This document shows positions 10,361-21,583 of a DNA stretch of 64,000 nt, in pieces (the first letter of the stretch is position 1; each line of letters opens with the position of its first letter). Position numbers and translations under genes: made by a program. The notes under the pieces were generated by a model that saw nothing but the letters and a program-made list of their open reading frames with translations, did no database searches and was not told where the DNA came from. Origin of the DNA: Candidatus Kinetoplastibacterium desouzaii TCC079E (lineage in GTDB: Bacteria; Pseudomonadota; Gammaproteobacteria; Burkholderiales; Burkholderiaceae_B). Location: positions 682,001 through 746,000 of the forward strand of contig NC_020294.1 of NCBI RefSeq assembly GCF_000340795.1. Direction: 5' to 3'.

Positions 10361-11011
10361 ATGAAAAATATTAATATTCTCGAATTCGAAACAAGTCCCA
10401 ATCCCCAATATACGATAATTTGGATTCATGGTTTGGGTTCAAATTCTAAAGATAGCATGTCACTACTACATCTTTTAAACATATCAGATTTAAAAATAAG
10501 ATTTGTCTGTCCTGACGCTCCCAGAATACCTGTCACCATAAATAATAAAATGATTATGCAATCATGGTACGATATAAAAGACAAAGAAATAAATGATGTT
10601 GATTTAGAAGGACTTAAAGAATCTAAATTCATCATTGATAATCTTATAAACAAAGAAGTCAACAGAGGAATTAAAAGCACTAATATTATACTAGGAGGAT
10701 TCTCACAAGGAGGAGTTTTATCTCTCTATGTAGCAAATAGTTTAAATAAAAAATTGGCCTCTATAATATGCTTATCTGGATACCTAGCAATAGATACTGA
10801 TATTACCAATAATAATACATCAATACCATTCTTTCTTGCTCATAGATTATTTGACAACATCATACCAATACAAAGATTTTACTCATATACAAAATTACTG
10901 AAAAAAGCAGGCTATGCTAATTTGTTTATAAAAGAATATGAAAATGAACACAACGTCTGTCAAGAAGAGCTATATGACCTACATGCTTTTATAAGAAGAT
11001 TAATGATCTAA
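10361..11011 (+). CDS. Alpha/beta-hydrolase, carboxylesterase / acyl-protein thioesterase family
   Basis: A 216-residue serine hydrolase of the phospholipase/carboxylesterase (EstB, YpfH) family. It has IIWIHGLGSNSKDS (oxyanion region), the nucleophile elbow GGFSQGGVLSLYV, a conserved Asp region (AHRLFDNIIPIQ) and a late His in YENEHNVCQEE. The physiological substrate is unknown. The ATG at 10361 has no recognisable Shine-Dalgarno. It converges with the PatZ-like gene, overlapping it by 12 bases at the 3' ends. Confidence 0.88.
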   Translation: MKNINILEFETSPNPQYTIIWIHGLGSNSKDSMSLLHLLNISDLKIRFVCPDAPRIPVTINNKMIMQSWYDIKDKEINDVDLEGLKESKFIIDNLINKEVNRGIKSTNIILGGFSQGGVLSLYVANSLNKKLASIICLSGYLAIDTDITNNNTSIPFFLAHRLFDNIIPIQRFYSYTKLLKKAGYANLFIKEYENEHNVCQEELYDLHAFIRRLMI

Positions 11012-13459
11012 ATATTGTCTGTTTAAATCAAATCTAACAATACACATAGTGTTATCTTCCTCATCATATGAACTAGAAAAACCCAAGTTTTTCAATAAAG
11101 ACAACATGGGTTTGTTTTTTCTTAAAACATATCCTTCTATATAGTCTAGTTTTCTTTCTCTAGCTATTTGAATAAGATATATCATCATTTGCCTACCTAT
11201 ACCTAATCTCTGCCAATCATCGCTTACAACAAGAGCATACTCAACTCCCAAACCATCTTCGTTATATAAATAATGAACAAATGCAATCATTTTTTCATTG
11301 TTTAAGTTAATAACACTATAGTTAGAAACCTTTGGAATAACCGCTACCAATGCCAATTCTCTATGATAATCAACCTGCGTATAATGAGCTAACATTCTTG
11401 GAGTTAATTCACGCATAGCTGAAATAAATCTCATGTATCGTGATTTATCAGATAAACATCTAATAAAATCCTGTAAAATCTCAGCATCTTCTGGTCTAAT
11501 GGGTCTAATAATATATTCAGCGCCATTATTCATTTTATGTTTTTTTACAAGATTAACAGGATAAGGATGTATTGCCATATGAGGATAATTAATTTTTTTG
11601 CTAAATAATGCAATAGATGAATCAGACTTTAATAAAAGTTCAATATTTAAAGATCTCAAATATGTTTTGCCAACAAAACAACCACTTAGATTTAAACTTT
11701 CAATCTCAGGAAACTCACTAATTAGCTCAGATACCTGCACTAAAACCCTTTGCAAATTGTTAAATACTTCCTTCTCTATGATAGGATTTATATTATCCTG
11801 ATATATTCCACTACGTTCCATCAAACGACTAGCAAGAAAATTATTTAATGGTGGTATATCAATACCAATATTCTCAGAAACAAAAATATTATTTTTAGCT
11901 AAAGATGTTAAACTTATAATAGGACCAAAAATTGAATCACTCCATATATTTATTGAAAAAGGACCTATCTCTTGATCCAAATCAATATTATTAGAAAAAT
12001 TAAGATTTATATTAAACAATTCAAATAAAGAACTAATTTCTTTAACATCCAAAAAAAGATGTTTTTTGAGAATAGCAGTTTTTATAATTTTTTGGGCATG
12101 ATTAATATAATTTAAAGGACTGAATGGAATAGATGGTTGAACCTGCAGTAACATCTGTTGATTATAATAATGCTCTGCTAAAACCTGCATTGCACAAGCT
12201 GCAGATTCTGGAGTGCGAAATGTAAAAACCCCAGAGTCATCTAATAGTTTCCTCAATGGTTTCATTTCAGCATCACCCATTAAACAAATAATAATAGGCT
12301 TACTTGCGTTCAGAACTGATTTCGATAAATATTTTATAACATTTAAAGCTTCTGATGAAAAATCAGGAGCTAACAATATTAAAACACCATCAACATTTTT
12401 ATCATTCAGAAGACAGTTAATAACTTTGTCTAAAATATCAATAGTAAATGCTCTATGAACAACAATTACATTATTCTGAATATAATCTTTATCTATAAAA
12501 GTCTCTAAATATTGTAAAGTACTAACACTAAGTCCTGACTTGAGAAGAACTGAATCATTACCTAACATATCTAAAGCTAGCTGTGGAGGACCACTACCAT
12601 TTGATAATAATACTATATTACGACCATAAATCTTTTTAGGATAAGATAAAGCCTTTACTGCAGAAAATAACTGAACAAAATAATGCACACGAACAGCGCC
12701 AGCTCTACGCATTACAGCGCTAAAGGCAATATCAGCATTGCGATCATTTTTACCTGTTTTCAAAACTATAACAGGCTTAATCCTTGCAAGAGCACGTAAA
12801 GAACTAACAAATTCACGTGCTATACCCATAATATCTTCTAAATAAAGAACTATACTTTCCGTATAAGGATCGTATATCAAATAATCTAGTATTTTAGAAA
12901 CACTAAGAAAATCTTTTTTCCCTATTGAGGCAACTAAAGAAAAACCTATATTAATATCTTCAGCCCAGTCCATAATAGAAGCAACAATTGATTTTGATTG
13001 TGCCAATAAAGCGACCTTACCTGCCCTTGCTAGGCGAGTATGCAATCCTAAGTTTAAAGAAATTTGTGGGCGCTGTATCCCTGAAGATTCTGGCCCTAAT
13101 AATTCACATTGATTTGTCATTGCCCACTGTTTACAAAAATCTATAGTCTTAGAACAAGATCTATCATATTGGCAACTTAAAACAATTACAGATCTAGGTC
13201 TAAAATCAACTAAAAAATTTAAAACATTTGTTATTAAACCACTTGGCATACAAATTACAGCTAAATCCAGTCTATTATCAGAAGAGTAATCGGTAAAATA
13301 TCCCTTTTTTAAATAAAACCCAGTGCTTGAATTATAATCAAAATATGCTGTCCTCACATTTGGATTGCTGGGAAACGAAAGTTTTATTTTAACTCTCGCA
13401 TCAATAAAGAAAAATATAGAATTAGGATCAAATAACGAATTAAGGAAGTGTCTAGACAT
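11000..13459 (-). CDS. PatZ-like protein: degenerate NDP-forming acyl-CoA synthetase fused to GNAT acetyltransferase
   Basis: The protein combines acyl-CoA-synthetase-like domains (about residues 1-600) with a C-terminal GNAT domain (about 640-790), the architecture of Pat/PatZ lysine acetyltransferases. Recognisable synthetase pieces are LARAGKVALLAQS, MRRAGAVRV and LLSNGSGPPQLALDML. The loop that carries the catalytic His in true ligases is not visible, so synthetase activity looks lost; this may be normal for the family. In the GNAT part YALVVSDDWQRLGIGRQMM is the acetyl-CoA site. I choose ATG at 13459 (819 residues) behind GAGGG; a TTG at 13471 would add four residues. A likely role is acetylation of metabolic enzymes such as acyl-CoA synthetases, by analogy only. 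Confidence 0.8.
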   Translation of the reverse strand: MSRHFLNSLFDPNSIFFFIDARVKIKLSFPSNPNVRTAYFDYNSSTGFYLKKGYFTDYSSDNRLDLAVICMPSGLITNVLNFLVDFRPRSVIVLSCQYDRSCSKTIDFCKQWAMTNQCELLGPESSGIQRPQISLNLGLHTRLARAGKVALLAQSKSIVASIMDWAEDINIGFSLVASIGKKDFLSVSKILDYLIYDPYTESIVLYLEDIMGIAREFVSSLRALARIKPVIVLKTGKNDRNADIAFSAVMRRAGAVRVHYFVQLFSAVKALSYPKKIYGRNIVLLSNGSGPPQLALDMLGNDSVLLKSGLSVSTLQYLETFIDKDYIQNNVIVVHRAFTIDILDKVINCLLNDKNVDGVLILLAPDFSSEALNVIKYLSKSVLNASKPIIICLMGDAEMKPLRKLLDDSGVFTFRTPESAACAMQVLAEHYYNQQMLLQVQPSIPFSPLNYINHAQKIIKTAILKKHLFLDVKEISSLFELFNINLNFSNNIDLDQEIGPFSINIWSDSIFGPIISLTSLAKNNIFVSENIGIDIPPLNNFLASRLMERSGIYQDNINPIIEKEVFNNLQRVLVQVSELISEFPEIESLNLSGCFVGKTYLRSLNIELLLKSDSSIALFSKKINYPHMAIHPYPVNLVKKHKMNNGAEYIIRPIRPEDAEILQDFIRCLSDKSRYMRFISAMRELTPRMLAHYTQVDYHRELALVAVIPKVSNYSVINLNNEKMIAFVHYLYNEDGLGVEYALVVSDDWQRLGIGRQMMIYLIQIARERKLDYIEGYVLRKNKPMLSLLKNLGFSSSYDEEDNTMCIVRFDLNRQYLDH

Positions 13460-13575
13460 CAAAACCCTCAAGAAATTATTTACATATTTATAATATAATA
13501 ACTATGTAAATAAATATCATTAATAATTTATTTTAATCCAATAAACAACAAACTCTTTAATTTTAAATAAATCTT

Positions 13576-14976
13576 ATGTCCTATAACCAAATTAGATTAC
13601 GATTCGCACCTTCACCCACAGGTTTCCTACATTTGGGAGGAGCTAGAACAGCTTTGTTCTCATGGGCTTTTGCTAGGCATCATAATGGCTCTTTCCTATT
13701 AAGGATAGAAGATACAGATCTAAAAAGATCAACTAAAGAAGCGGTGGATTCAATAATATACGGTATGAAATGGTTAGGATTGGAATCTGATGAACCTCCA
13801 ATATACCAAACAAGCAAGATGTCAAGATACAAAGACATACTAAATAATATGCTTGCGAATGGCTCTGCCTACTATTGCTATAGTTCACAAGAAGAAATAG
13901 AAGCCATGAGAGAAGAAGCAAAACAAAAAGGCCTTAAACCAAAATACAGTGGATTATGGAGACCAGAAGCAGGAAAAACACTACCTAAAATACCAGAAAA
14001 TCGTCAACCAACAATACGATTTAAATCACCTTTACATGGAACAACTTCTTGGAAAGACATCGTAAAAGGAGAAATAAGCATTCCTAATCAAGAATTAGAT
14101 GACTTAATAATAGCTCGCTCAGATGGCTCTCCAACATATAATTTCTGCGTGGCTATAGATGATTGGGATATGAAAATTTCACATGTTTTACGTGGAGATG
14201 ATCATGTCAGCAACACACCAAAACAGATAAACATATTGAAATCAATAGGAGCACAATTACCAGAATATGGTCATTTGCCTATGATTCTTGGTCCTGATGG
14301 AGAAAAATTATCCAAACGACATGGAGCAGTCAATATATTAGAATACAAAAAATTAGGCTATCTGCCAGAAGCAATGATAAATTATCTTGCTAGGTTAGGA
14401 TGGAGTCACCAAAATGATGAAATATTTAACTCACAAGAATTAATCAAATGGTTTGATTTCAAACATTTATCAAAATCTGCCGCAAAATGGGACAATAAGA
14501 AACTTAATTGGATCAATTCTTATTATATAAAAAACACAAATACATCTACTCTAGCAAAGACAATAGAAAAAACAATTAGAGAAAAAGAAAACTACAATAA
14601 TGCTGCAACAACAAACCTAGAAAATATAATAGACCTATTCAAAGATAGATCTGAAACTCTAGTAGATCTAATTAACTCAGCTATGATATTTTATAGCGAA
14701 CCAAGCAATAAATTAATTAAAGAACTTACAAAAGAAGATATTCTAATATTAAAGTTATTTATTCAAAAAATTAAAAATATAGACTGGACATTGACTAACA
14801 TAGATATAGCAATTAAAGAAATATTAGAACAAAACAATTTATTAATGAAACAACTTTTACTACCTATAAGAGTATCTATTACTGGAATGTCAAAAACTCC
14901 CGCTATAAATAAAATCTTGTTAATTATGACCAAAGACGAAGTTATTAAACGTATACAAAGAGTTATAAGCTCCTAA
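13576..14976 (+). CDS. gltX: Glutamyl-tRNA synthetase
   Basis: The class I synthetase for tRNA-Glu; in many betaproteobacteria its product also feeds heme synthesis through glutamyl-tRNA. The HIGH region is RFAPSPTGFLHLGGART near residue 8, and the KMSKS equivalent is EKLSKRHG. It is 466 residues, full length, with an anticodon-binding C-terminal part. The start is ATG at 13576. A hairpin terminator follows. It is divergent from the PatZ-like gene across 116 bp. Confidence 0.96.
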   Translation: MSYNQIRLRFAPSPTGFLHLGGARTALFSWAFARHHNGSFLLRIEDTDLKRSTKEAVDSIIYGMKWLGLESDEPPIYQTSKMSRYKDILNNMLANGSAYYCYSSQEEIEAMREEAKQKGLKPKYSGLWRPEAGKTLPKIPENRQPTIRFKSPLHGTTSWKDIVKGEISIPNQELDDLIIARSDGSPTYNFCVAIDDWDMKISHVLRGDDHVSNTPKQINILKSIGAQLPEYGHLPMILGPDGEKLSKRHGAVNILEYKKLGYLPEAMINYLARLGWSHQNDEIFNSQELIKWFDFKHLSKSAAKWDNKKLNWINSYYIKNTNTSTLAKTIEKTIREKENYNNAATTNLENIIDLFKDRSETLVDLINSAMIFYSEPSNKLIKELTKEDILILKLFIQKIKNIDWTLTNIDIAIKEILEQNNLLMKQLLLPIRVSITGMSKTPAINKILLIMTKDEVIKRIQRVISS

Positions 14977-14994
14977 TTATCAATATATCATTAA

Positions 14995-15037
14995 TACTAA
15001 ATAGGTTTGTTATTATAATATTCCTATTTAGTACTTT
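14995..15037 (+). terminator. Probable terminator after gltX
   Basis: An 11-bp perfect stem (14995-15005 with 15023-15033) with a 17-nt loop is followed by CTTTTAG. The T-run is short, so efficiency is uncertain. It also separates gltX from the nrd promoter. Confidence 0.6.
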
Positions 15038-15117
15038 TAGTATTCTAAACAGATATGCTTTATCTGCATACAAAAAAATAACATCAAATAATTTTCACTT
15101 GTAAAAATAAAATTAAA

Positions 15118-15133
15118 ACACTACAATTGGTAA
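15118..15133. promoter_or_regulatory. NrdR box 1 (distal, degenerate)
   Basis: ACACTACAATTGGTAA starts exactly 31 bp (three helical turns) before box 2 and keeps the ACACWA half of the NrdR consensus acaCwAtATaTwgtgt, with about 10 of 16 positions matching. Paired boxes at this spacing are the known arrangement for NrdR operators. Confidence 0.6.
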
Positions 15134-15148
15134 ACTAATGCACATTAA

Positions 15149-15164
15149 ACACTATATATAGTAT
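15149..15164. promoter_or_regulatory. NrdR box 2 (proximal, near-consensus)
   Basis: ACACTATATATAGTAT matches the 16-bp NrdR consensus at all but one position. It lies 96 bp upstream of the nrdA start. nrdR itself is at 1450-1896 in this window, so repressor and operator are both kept. Confidence 0.8.
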
Positions 15165-15259
15165 ATTGAAAGCTACACCAGCACCTTTTACAGTAACAAA
15201 ATTAAGTTTTATCATATTGAAACAAGTTTCTGTTATTCCACCAAACATATGGATAAAAT

Positions 15260-18139
15260 ATGCATAACAAAACAAACATTATAATAGATATAAATCACCA
15301 AGAAGATCCTTTGCCTTCATTAAATAATGATAATGAACGATGGTTAAAATACAAAATAATACGTCGTAATGGATCCATTGTGTCATTTGCACCTTACAAA
15401 ATAAGTACAGCTATAACAAAAGCATTCATAGCCGTGCGTAATGAACAAATCTCACTATCAATAGGAGATAGAGAACTTATAGAAAAATTAACTTTTCAAG
15501 TAATCAATGCATTAACAAGAAACAAATCTGACACAGCTATATTTCATATAGAAGATGTACAAGACCATGTTGAACTCTCTTTAATGAGATCAGGATTACA
15601 TGATGTTGCCAGAGCCTACGTTCTATATAGAGAAAAAAGAAACCAAGCTAGAGCAATAGAACTAAGTAATATACAAAAAGAACAAGAGTTTGAATTTCCA
15701 ACAATTAACATTCTAGAAAATGGTAAAAAACACAAATTAGACATAAATAGACTAAAATCTATAATACAATCCGCTTATAATGGCTTTGAGCATAAACTAG
15801 ATTTAAAAGATATAATAAAAGACACACTAAAGAATCTATATGATGGTATTCATATAAATGAAGTTTTTAAATCCATCATTTTTACCACAAGAGCCAGAAT
15901 TGAAAAAGATCCCGATTATAACTATATAACAGCACGTTTACTATTAAATACAATAATAAAAGAAGTCATAGGAGAAGATATTGTCAGTAGTGATTTAAAT
16001 ACTCAATACAAAAAATATTTTCCAGAATTTATAGAAAAAGGGTTGGAATCAGGATTGCTTGCCCCTGAAATGAGTACTTATGATTTAAATAAATTAGGAT
16101 CTGTTCTTGATTATAAAAAAGATCTAAAATTTAAATATCTAGGGTTACAAACACTATATGATAGATATTTTCTACATATTGATGGAAAAAGAATTGAATT
16201 ACCCCAAATATTTTTTATGAGAGTTGCTATGGGGATAGCTATAAATGAACCTCAAAAAGACGATAAAGCAATAGAATTTTATGAAATCTTATCTTCTTTT
16301 GATTTTATGAGTTCTACCCCTACTTTATTTAATTCTGGCACCAAACATTCACAAATGTCATCTTGTTACTTAACAACAGTACCAGATAACCTAATAGGAA
16401 TTTATGATGCAATCAAAGAAAATGCTTTACTTGCAAAATATGCTGGTGGTTTAGGTAATGATTGGACTCCAGTAAGAGCACTACGAAGTCATATAAAAGG
16501 AACTAACGGGGAGAGCCAAGGAGTAGTGCCCTTTCTTAAAGTTGTAAACGATACAGCTGTAGCTGTTAATCAAGGAGGTAAACGCAAAGGAGCTGTTTGC
16601 ACATACTTAGAAACATGGCATTTGGATATTGAAGAATTTCTAGAATTACGAAAAAATACTGGAGATGAGAGAAGAAGAACTCATGATATGAATACTGCTA
16701 ATTGGATACCAGATTTATTCATGAAACGCGTACATGAAAACCTTGACTGGACTCTGTTTTCTCCATCAGACTGCCCAGATTTACATGAAAAATATGGTAA
16801 AGAATTTGAAATAGCATATATACAATACGAAAACAAAACAACTACTGGTGAAATAAAATTATTCAAAAAATTACCTGCTGTTACATTATGGCGCAAAATG
16901 TTATCAATGTTATTTGAAACAGGTCATCCATGGATAACATTCAAAGATCCATGTAACATTAGATCACCACAACAACATGATGGCATCATTCATAGCTCGA
17001 ACCTTTGCACAGAAATAACTCTAAATACTAATAATAATGAAATAGCTGTTTGTAATTTAGGATCAATAAATTTAGTTAACCACCTAAAAAAATCAAACAA
17101 TGGATATTTTTATTTGGATGTAGAAAAAATACAAAAAACCATTACAACAGCTATGCGTATGCTAGATAATATTATTGATATAAATTACTATGCAGTGTCG
17201 AAAGCAGAGATATCTAATAGAAAACATAGACCAGTAGGTCTTGGACTTATGGGATTTCAAGATTGTTTACACTTAATGAGAATTCCATACTCCTCACAAG
17301 AAGCGGTAGATTTTTCTGACAAATCAACAGAAATTTTGTGCTATTACTCATACTTAGCATCAAGCAATTTATCTAAAGAACGTGGAAGTTATAATTCATA
17401 CAATGGTTCATTATGGTCTAAAGGCATTATGCCTCATGATACCTTAAAAACTCTTCTTGATGAAAGAGAAGGATACCTTGATGTCGATGTCTCAAGTTCA
17501 CTAGACTGGGACTATCTACGTAACAATATAAAAAAATATGGCATGAGGAACTCTAACTGCGTAGCTATAGCACCTACAGCAACAATCTCGAACATAATAG
17601 GGGTATCAGCAAGCATAGAACCAAACTTTCAAAACCTATACGTAAAATCAAACTTATCCGGAGAGTTTACTATCATTAATGAGTATCTTGTAGAAGATCT
17701 AAAAAAACTAGGATTATGGGATCAAGTAACAATTGCTGATTTAAAATATTTTGATGGAAGTTTAGCAAAGATTGATCGTATACCTGCATCTATAAAAGAA
17801 CTTTATAATACAGCTTTTGAAATAGAACCTGAATGGTTAATACATTGTGCATCACGAAGACAAAAATGGATAGACCAAGCACAATCATTAAATATATATA
17901 TGTCTGGAGTCTCCGGAAAGAAACTAGATGAAATATATAAACTTGCATGGATAAAAGGTCTAAAAACCACTTATTATCTAAGAACCTTAGCAGCTACCAG
18001 TGCAGAAAAATCAACAGGGAAAGGAGGAGAACTAAACTCAGTAAGAGCTGATATCAGCCATATAACATCTCCTAATAATAAGAATATTTCTTGCCCAATA
18101 AATAGAAGTGATGATTCAGAATGTGAAGTATGTCAATAA
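15260..18139 (+). CDS. nrdA: Class Ia ribonucleoside-diphosphate reductase, alpha (large) subunit
   Basis: NrdA reduces NDPs to dNDPs using the radical supplied by NrdB. At 959 residues it is long because of an N-terminal ATP-cone (about 30-120, starting [18 protein letters not shown]), which allows dATP feedback. Active-site cysteines are visible in SSCYLTTVP and [10 protein letters not shown]; the C-terminal redox pair is in SECEVCQ at the very end. The start is ATG at 15260. NrdR boxes lie 96-142 bp upstream. nrdB starts 31 bp after its stop, so the two form an operon. Confidence 0.96.
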   Translation: MHNKTNIIIDINHQEDPLPSLNNDNERWLKYKIIRRNGSIVSFAPYKISTAITKAFIAVRNEQISLSIGDRELIEKLTFQVINALTRNKSDTAIFHIEDVQDHVELSLMRSGLHDVARAYVLYREKRNQARAIELSNIQKEQEFEFPTINILENGKKHKLDINRLKSIIQSAYNGFEHKLDLKDIIKDTLKNLYDGIHINEVFKSIIFTTRARIEKDPDYNYITARLLLNTIIKEVIGEDIVSSDLNTQYKKYFPEFIEKGLESGLLAPEMSTYDLNKLGSVLDYKKDLKFKYLGLQTLYDRYFLHIDGKRIELPQIFFMRVAMGIAINEPQKDDKAIEFYEILSSFDFMSSTPTLFNSGTKHSQMSSCYLTTVPDNLIGIYDAIKENALLAKYAGGLGNDWTPVRALRSHIKGTNGESQGVVPFLKVVNDTAVAVNQGGKRKGAVCTYLETWHLDIEEFLELRKNTGDERRRTHDMNTANWIPDLFMKRVHENLDWTLFSPSDCPDLHEKYGKEFEIAYIQYENKTTTGEIKLFKKLPAVTLWRKMLSMLFETGHPWITFKDPCNIRSPQQHDGIIHSSNLCTEITLNTNNNEIAVCNLGSINLVNHLKKSNNGYFYLDVEKIQKTITTAMRMLDNIIDINYYAVSKAEISNRKHRPVGLGLMGFQDCLHLMRIPYSSQEAVDFSDKSTEILCYYSYLASSNLSKERGSYNSYNGSLWSKGIMPHDTLKTLLDEREGYLDVDVSSSLDWDYLRNNIKKYGMRNSNCVAIAPTATISNIIGVSASIEPNFQNLYVKSNLSGEFTIINEYLVEDLKKLGLWDQVTIADLKYFDGSLAKIDRIPASIKELYNTAFEIEPEWLIHCASRRQKWIDQAQSLNIYMSGVSGKKLDEIYKLAWIKGLKTTYYLRTLAATSAEKSTGKGGELNSVRADISHITSPNNKNISCPINRSDDSECEVCQ

Positions 18140-18170
18140 TTTATTGTTAACATATTATTGGAATATACAA

Positions 18171-19238
18171 ATGGAAAAAGAACAGAATACAACCAAACAA
18201 GAAAAATATAATTTAAATACTCAAAGAGTACAATTATCAGACAAACGAATAATTAATGGTAAAACTGATGTAAATCAACTAGTTCCTTTTAAATACAAAT
18301 GGGCCTGGGAAAAATATCTTGGATCTTGTGCAAATAACTGGATGCCTCAAGAAGTAAATATGTCTAGAGATATCGCTCTATGGAAGAATCCAAATGGACT
18401 TACAGAAGATGAACGCAGGATAGTAAAACGTAATTTAGGATTTTTTGTAACCGCTGATTCCTTGGCTGCTAATAATATAGTATTAGGAACATACAGACAT
18501 ATTACTGCTCCAGAATGCCGCCAATTCCTACTAAGACAAGCTTTTGAGGAAGCAATACATACACATGCTTATCAGTATATAGTAGAAAGTTTAGATTTAG
18601 ATGAAGGTGAGATTTTTAATGCTTATAGTGAAATAGATTCAATTAGAGCAAAAGATGAATTCTTAATTCCATTCATCAATATAATATCTGATAGTAACTT
18701 CAAGACTGGTTCATTAGAGTCAGATCAAAATCTACTAAAATCATTAATTGTATTTGCCTGTCTAATGGAAGGATTATTCTTCTATGTAGGATTTGTACAA
18801 ATTCTATCCTTAGGAAGACAAAACAAAATGACTGGTGCAGCTGAACAATATATGTATATACTGCGAGATGAATCCATGCATTGTAACTTCGGGATTGATA
18901 TGATAAATACAATTAAATTAGAAAATCCCCATCTATGGACAGATAGCTTCCAAGAAGAAATACTTGACCTGTTTAAAAAAGCTGTGGAATTAGAGTATGC
19001 TTATGCAGAAGATACAATGCCAAGAGGAATACTAGGATTAAATGCATCAATGTTTAAATCATACTTAAGATTTATTGCTAATAGACGTTGTCAACAAATA
19101 GGACTTAATACAATATTTGCGCAAGAAAACAATCCTTTTCCATGGATGTCTGAAATGATAGATCTAAAAAAAGAAAGAAACTTTTTTGAAACAAGAGTCA
19201 TAGAATATCAAACTGGAGGTGCTCTAACCTGGGAATGA
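18171..19238 (+). CDS. nrdB: Class Ia ribonucleoside-diphosphate reductase, beta (small) subunit
   Basis: NrdB holds the diiron-tyrosyl radical cofactor. The metal and radical residues are visible: [13 protein letters not shown] (Glu, His and the radical Tyr at the usual +3 and +7 spacing) and [13 protein letters not shown] (Glu and His). I choose ATG at 18171, giving 355 residues beginning MEKEQNTT; an upstream extension into the nrdA coding region is rejected because it has no homology and overlaps the NrdA C-terminus. It is the second gene of the nrdAB operon and is followed by a hairpin terminator shared with prmA. Confidence 0.95.
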   Translation: MEKEQNTTKQEKYNLNTQRVQLSDKRIINGKTDVNQLVPFKYKWAWEKYLGSCANNWMPQEVNMSRDIALWKNPNGLTEDERRIVKRNLGFFVTADSLAANNIVLGTYRHITAPECRQFLLRQAFEEAIHTHAYQYIVESLDLDEGEIFNAYSEIDSIRAKDEFLIPFINIISDSNFKTGSLESDQNLLKSLIVFACLMEGLFFYVGFVQILSLGRQNKMTGAAEQYMYILRDESMHCNFGIDMINTIKLENPHLWTDSFQEEILDLFKKAVELEYAYAEDTMPRGILGLNASMFKSYLRFIANRRCQQIGLNTIFAQENNPFPWMSEMIDLKKERNFFETRVIEYQTGGALTWE

Positions 19239-19257
19239 TATTTTTGATCATTTAGGA

Positions 19258-19292
19258 TAACGAGTATGTATAAGATATAAACATACTCGTTA
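19258..19292. terminator. Convergent hairpin between nrdB and prmA
   Basis: A 12-bp perfect stem (19258-19269 with 19281-19292) with an 11-nt loop lies between the converging stops of nrdB (19238) and prmA (19305). It has no strong T-run on either strand, but its position suggests it ends transcription from both sides. Confidence 0.6.
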
Positions 19293-19304
19293 AGAAAAGA
19301 ATAA

Positions 19305-20204
19305 TTATTTACAAGTCTTTTCCCCTTCTAAACAAACCCACTCTTCTTTTTCTTTCCATACAGATAATTTCATATATTTGCTATAAGTAGCAATGACAGA
19401 ATCTGCTTGATGAGAAAGGATCCCAGATAAAACAATCCTACCACCAGGATGGATTTTAGAAAACAAGTAATTAGCAAGTTTTTGCAAAGGTTCTTTCAAA
19501 ATATTTGCTAAAACAACATCATACTTACAATCAAACATATCATCAGGAAATCCAACATCAATTACAACATTATTAATTTTAGCATTTTGCATAGTAGAAT
19601 ATATAGCTTGAGGATCAATATCAATAGCAACAGAGCTAGAAGCGCCCAACTTAGATGCTGCAATAGATAAAATACCTGACCCACATCCATAATCCAAGAC
19701 TGAACTACCAGTTATAATATTACTATCTAACCATTCTAAGCATAAATGAGTAGTAGGATGACTACCAGTACCAAAAGCCATACCTGGATTTATTTCCAAT
19801 AAGATTTTAGTATCGTCATAACACTTAGAATAATTATTGGGAATTATTATTAACCTTTTTGTAATATGGATAGGAGTAAACTGATTTTGTACTAGGGAAA
19901 CCCAATCGGTATCAGGTATTTTCCTAAAAGACAAGTGATCAATAGCAATATTTAATGATAAATCTCTCAAAGAATAATCTAAAATCTGCAATACATCTAA
20001 ATGAGTAGGGATTAAAACAGAAATTTTGTTTTTTCTCCAAGCAAGATGCTGCAAATTAATACCAGGTTCTCCAAAAATAGGACTTTCTACAATTTCACCT
20101 ATTTCAGCATCTTCAACAGTTACTGAACAAGCCCCAACTAGCAACAACGCCTCAGACAAACAATCAGCATTCTCATAATCACAATAAAAAACCAACTCTT
20201 GCAT
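19305..20204 (-). CDS. prmA: Ribosomal protein L11 methyltransferase
   Basis: PrmA trimethylates ribosomal protein L11 using SAM. The SAM-binding motif is VLDYGCGSGILSIAASKLGA, preceded by the family motif NPGMAFGTGSHPTTHLCLEWL; the catalytic-loop motif is VLANILKEPL. It is 299 residues, full length. The start is ATG at 20204, 22 bp after accC, so it is the last gene of aroQ-accB-accC-prmA, an order conserved in related bacteria. PrmA is dispensable in E. coli, so its retention here is mildly notable. Confidence 0.94.
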   Translation of the reverse strand: MQELVFYCDYENADCLSEALLLVGACSVTVEDAEIGEIVESPIFGEPGINLQHLAWRKNKISVLIPTHLDVLQILDYSLRDLSLNIAIDHLSFRKIPDTDWVSLVQNQFTPIHITKRLIIIPNNYSKCYDDTKILLEINPGMAFGTGSHPTTHLCLEWLDSNIITGSSVLDYGCGSGILSIAASKLGASSSVAIDIDPQAIYSTMQNAKINNVVIDVGFPDDMFDCKYDVVLANILKEPLQKLANYLFSKIHPGGRIVLSGILSHQADSVIATYSKYMKLSVWKEKEEWVCLEGEKTCK

Positions 20205-20226
20205 AAAATTATTTTCTTAAATATTA

Positions 20227-21573
20227 TCAAATACGTTGAGAAAGTTTATGTTCTAAATAATGTATACTAGTTCCACCTTCAATAAATCTAGCATCTTGTA
20301 ATAACTCTCTATGTAATAAAATATTTGTTGAAATACCTTCCACAACCATTTCTGAAAGAGCAGTACGCATTCTTGCTAAAGCTTGATTTCTATCATCTCC
20401 ATAAGTTATTAACTTGGCAATCATAGAATCATAATAAGGAGAAACATAGTAACCACTAAAAACATGAGAGTCAATCCTAACTCCTGGACCTCCAGCAACA
20501 TGCCAATTTGTAATTTGACCTGGACTAGGAACAAAATTAAAAGGATCTTCTGCATTTATTCTACATTCTATTGCATGACCTTTTAAGATTATGTCACGTT
20601 GACGAAATCTTAATTTTTCTCCAGCTGCTATTCTAATTTGTTCTTGCACTAAATCAATTCCTGTAATTAACTCAGTAACAGTATGCTCAACTTGAATTCT
20701 AGTATTCATCTCTATGAAATAAAATTCACCATTCTCAAATAAAAACTCGAATGTTCCTACTCCACGATATTTCATTTTTTTACAAGCTTCAATACATCTA
20801 TCACCTATACGAGCTATTAATTTTCTAGGAATCCCTGGTGAGGGAGCCTCTTCAATCACTTTTTGATGGCGCCTTTGAACAGAACAATCTCTATCACCTA
20901 AGTAGACACTACTACGAAAACTATCTGATAAAACCTGAATTTCAATATGTCGAGGATTCTCTAAGAATTTTTCTAAATAAACATCTGCATTATTAAAGGC
21001 AGCATCTGCTTCAGAACGAGTCATAGTAACTGCATTTAATAGCGCGGCTTCTGTATAAACTACCCTCATCCCTCTTCCACCGCCACCTCCAGATGATTTC
21101 ACTATTACTGGGTATCCTATTTTTCTTGCAATATCTAAAATCTCAGCATTATTCTCAGGTAGAATACCATCTGAACCAGGAACAACAGGAACACCTGACT
21201 CAGACATTATTTTCTTAGCACAAACCTTATCACCCATTTGTCTAATTGTTTCAGGACGAGGTCCTATAAAAACAAATCCACTTTTTTCCACTCTCTCTGC
21301 AAAATTTGCATTCTCAGATAGAAAACCATACCCTGGATGAATTGCCTCAGCATCAGTAACCTCCGCTGCTGATATAATGGCTGGCATGTTCAAATAGCTA
21401 TCCTTAGATGCAGCTGGGCCTATGCAAACTGATTCATCAGCCAATCTCACATATTTTGCATCACTATCAGCTTCAGAATGAACAACAACTGTTTTTATAC
21501 CCATTTCTCGACAGGCTCTTTGAATTCTCAAAGCTATTTCACCACGATTCGCTATTAAAATTTTCTCGAACAT
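20227..21573 (-). CDS. accC: Biotin carboxylase subunit of acetyl-CoA carboxylase
   Basis: AccC carboxylates the biotin on AccB with bicarbonate and ATP, the first step of fatty-acid synthesis. It starts [17 protein letters not shown], as in nearly all AccC proteins. The glycine-rich ATP loop is [14 protein letters not shown], the catalytic segment is [21 protein letters not shown] (shown in part), and [14 protein letters not shown] is conserved. It is 448 residues, full length. It follows accB by 10 bp, giving balanced co-expression. Confidence 0.97.
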   Translation of the reverse strand: MFEKILIANRGEIALRIQRACREMGIKTVVVHSEADSDAKYVRLADESVCIGPAASKDSYLNMPAIISAAEVTDAEAIHPGYGFLSENANFAERVEKSGFVFIGPRPETIRQMGDKVCAKKIMSESGVPVVPGSDGILPENNAEILDIARKIGYPVIVKSSGGGGGRGMRVVYTEAALLNAVTMTRSEADAAFNNADVYLEKFLENPRHIEIQVLSDSFRSSVYLGDRDCSVQRRHQKVIEEAPSPGIPRKLIARIGDRCIEACKKMKYRGVGTFEFLFENGEFYFIEMNTRIQVEHTVTELITGIDLVQEQIRIAAGEKLRFRQRDIILKGHAIECRINAEDPFNFVPSPGQITNWHVAGGPGVRIDSHVFSGYYVSPYYDSMIAKLITYGDDRNQALARMRTALSEMVVEGISTNILLHRELLQDARFIEGGTSIHYLEHKLSQRI

Positions 21574-21583
21574 ATTTTATAAC

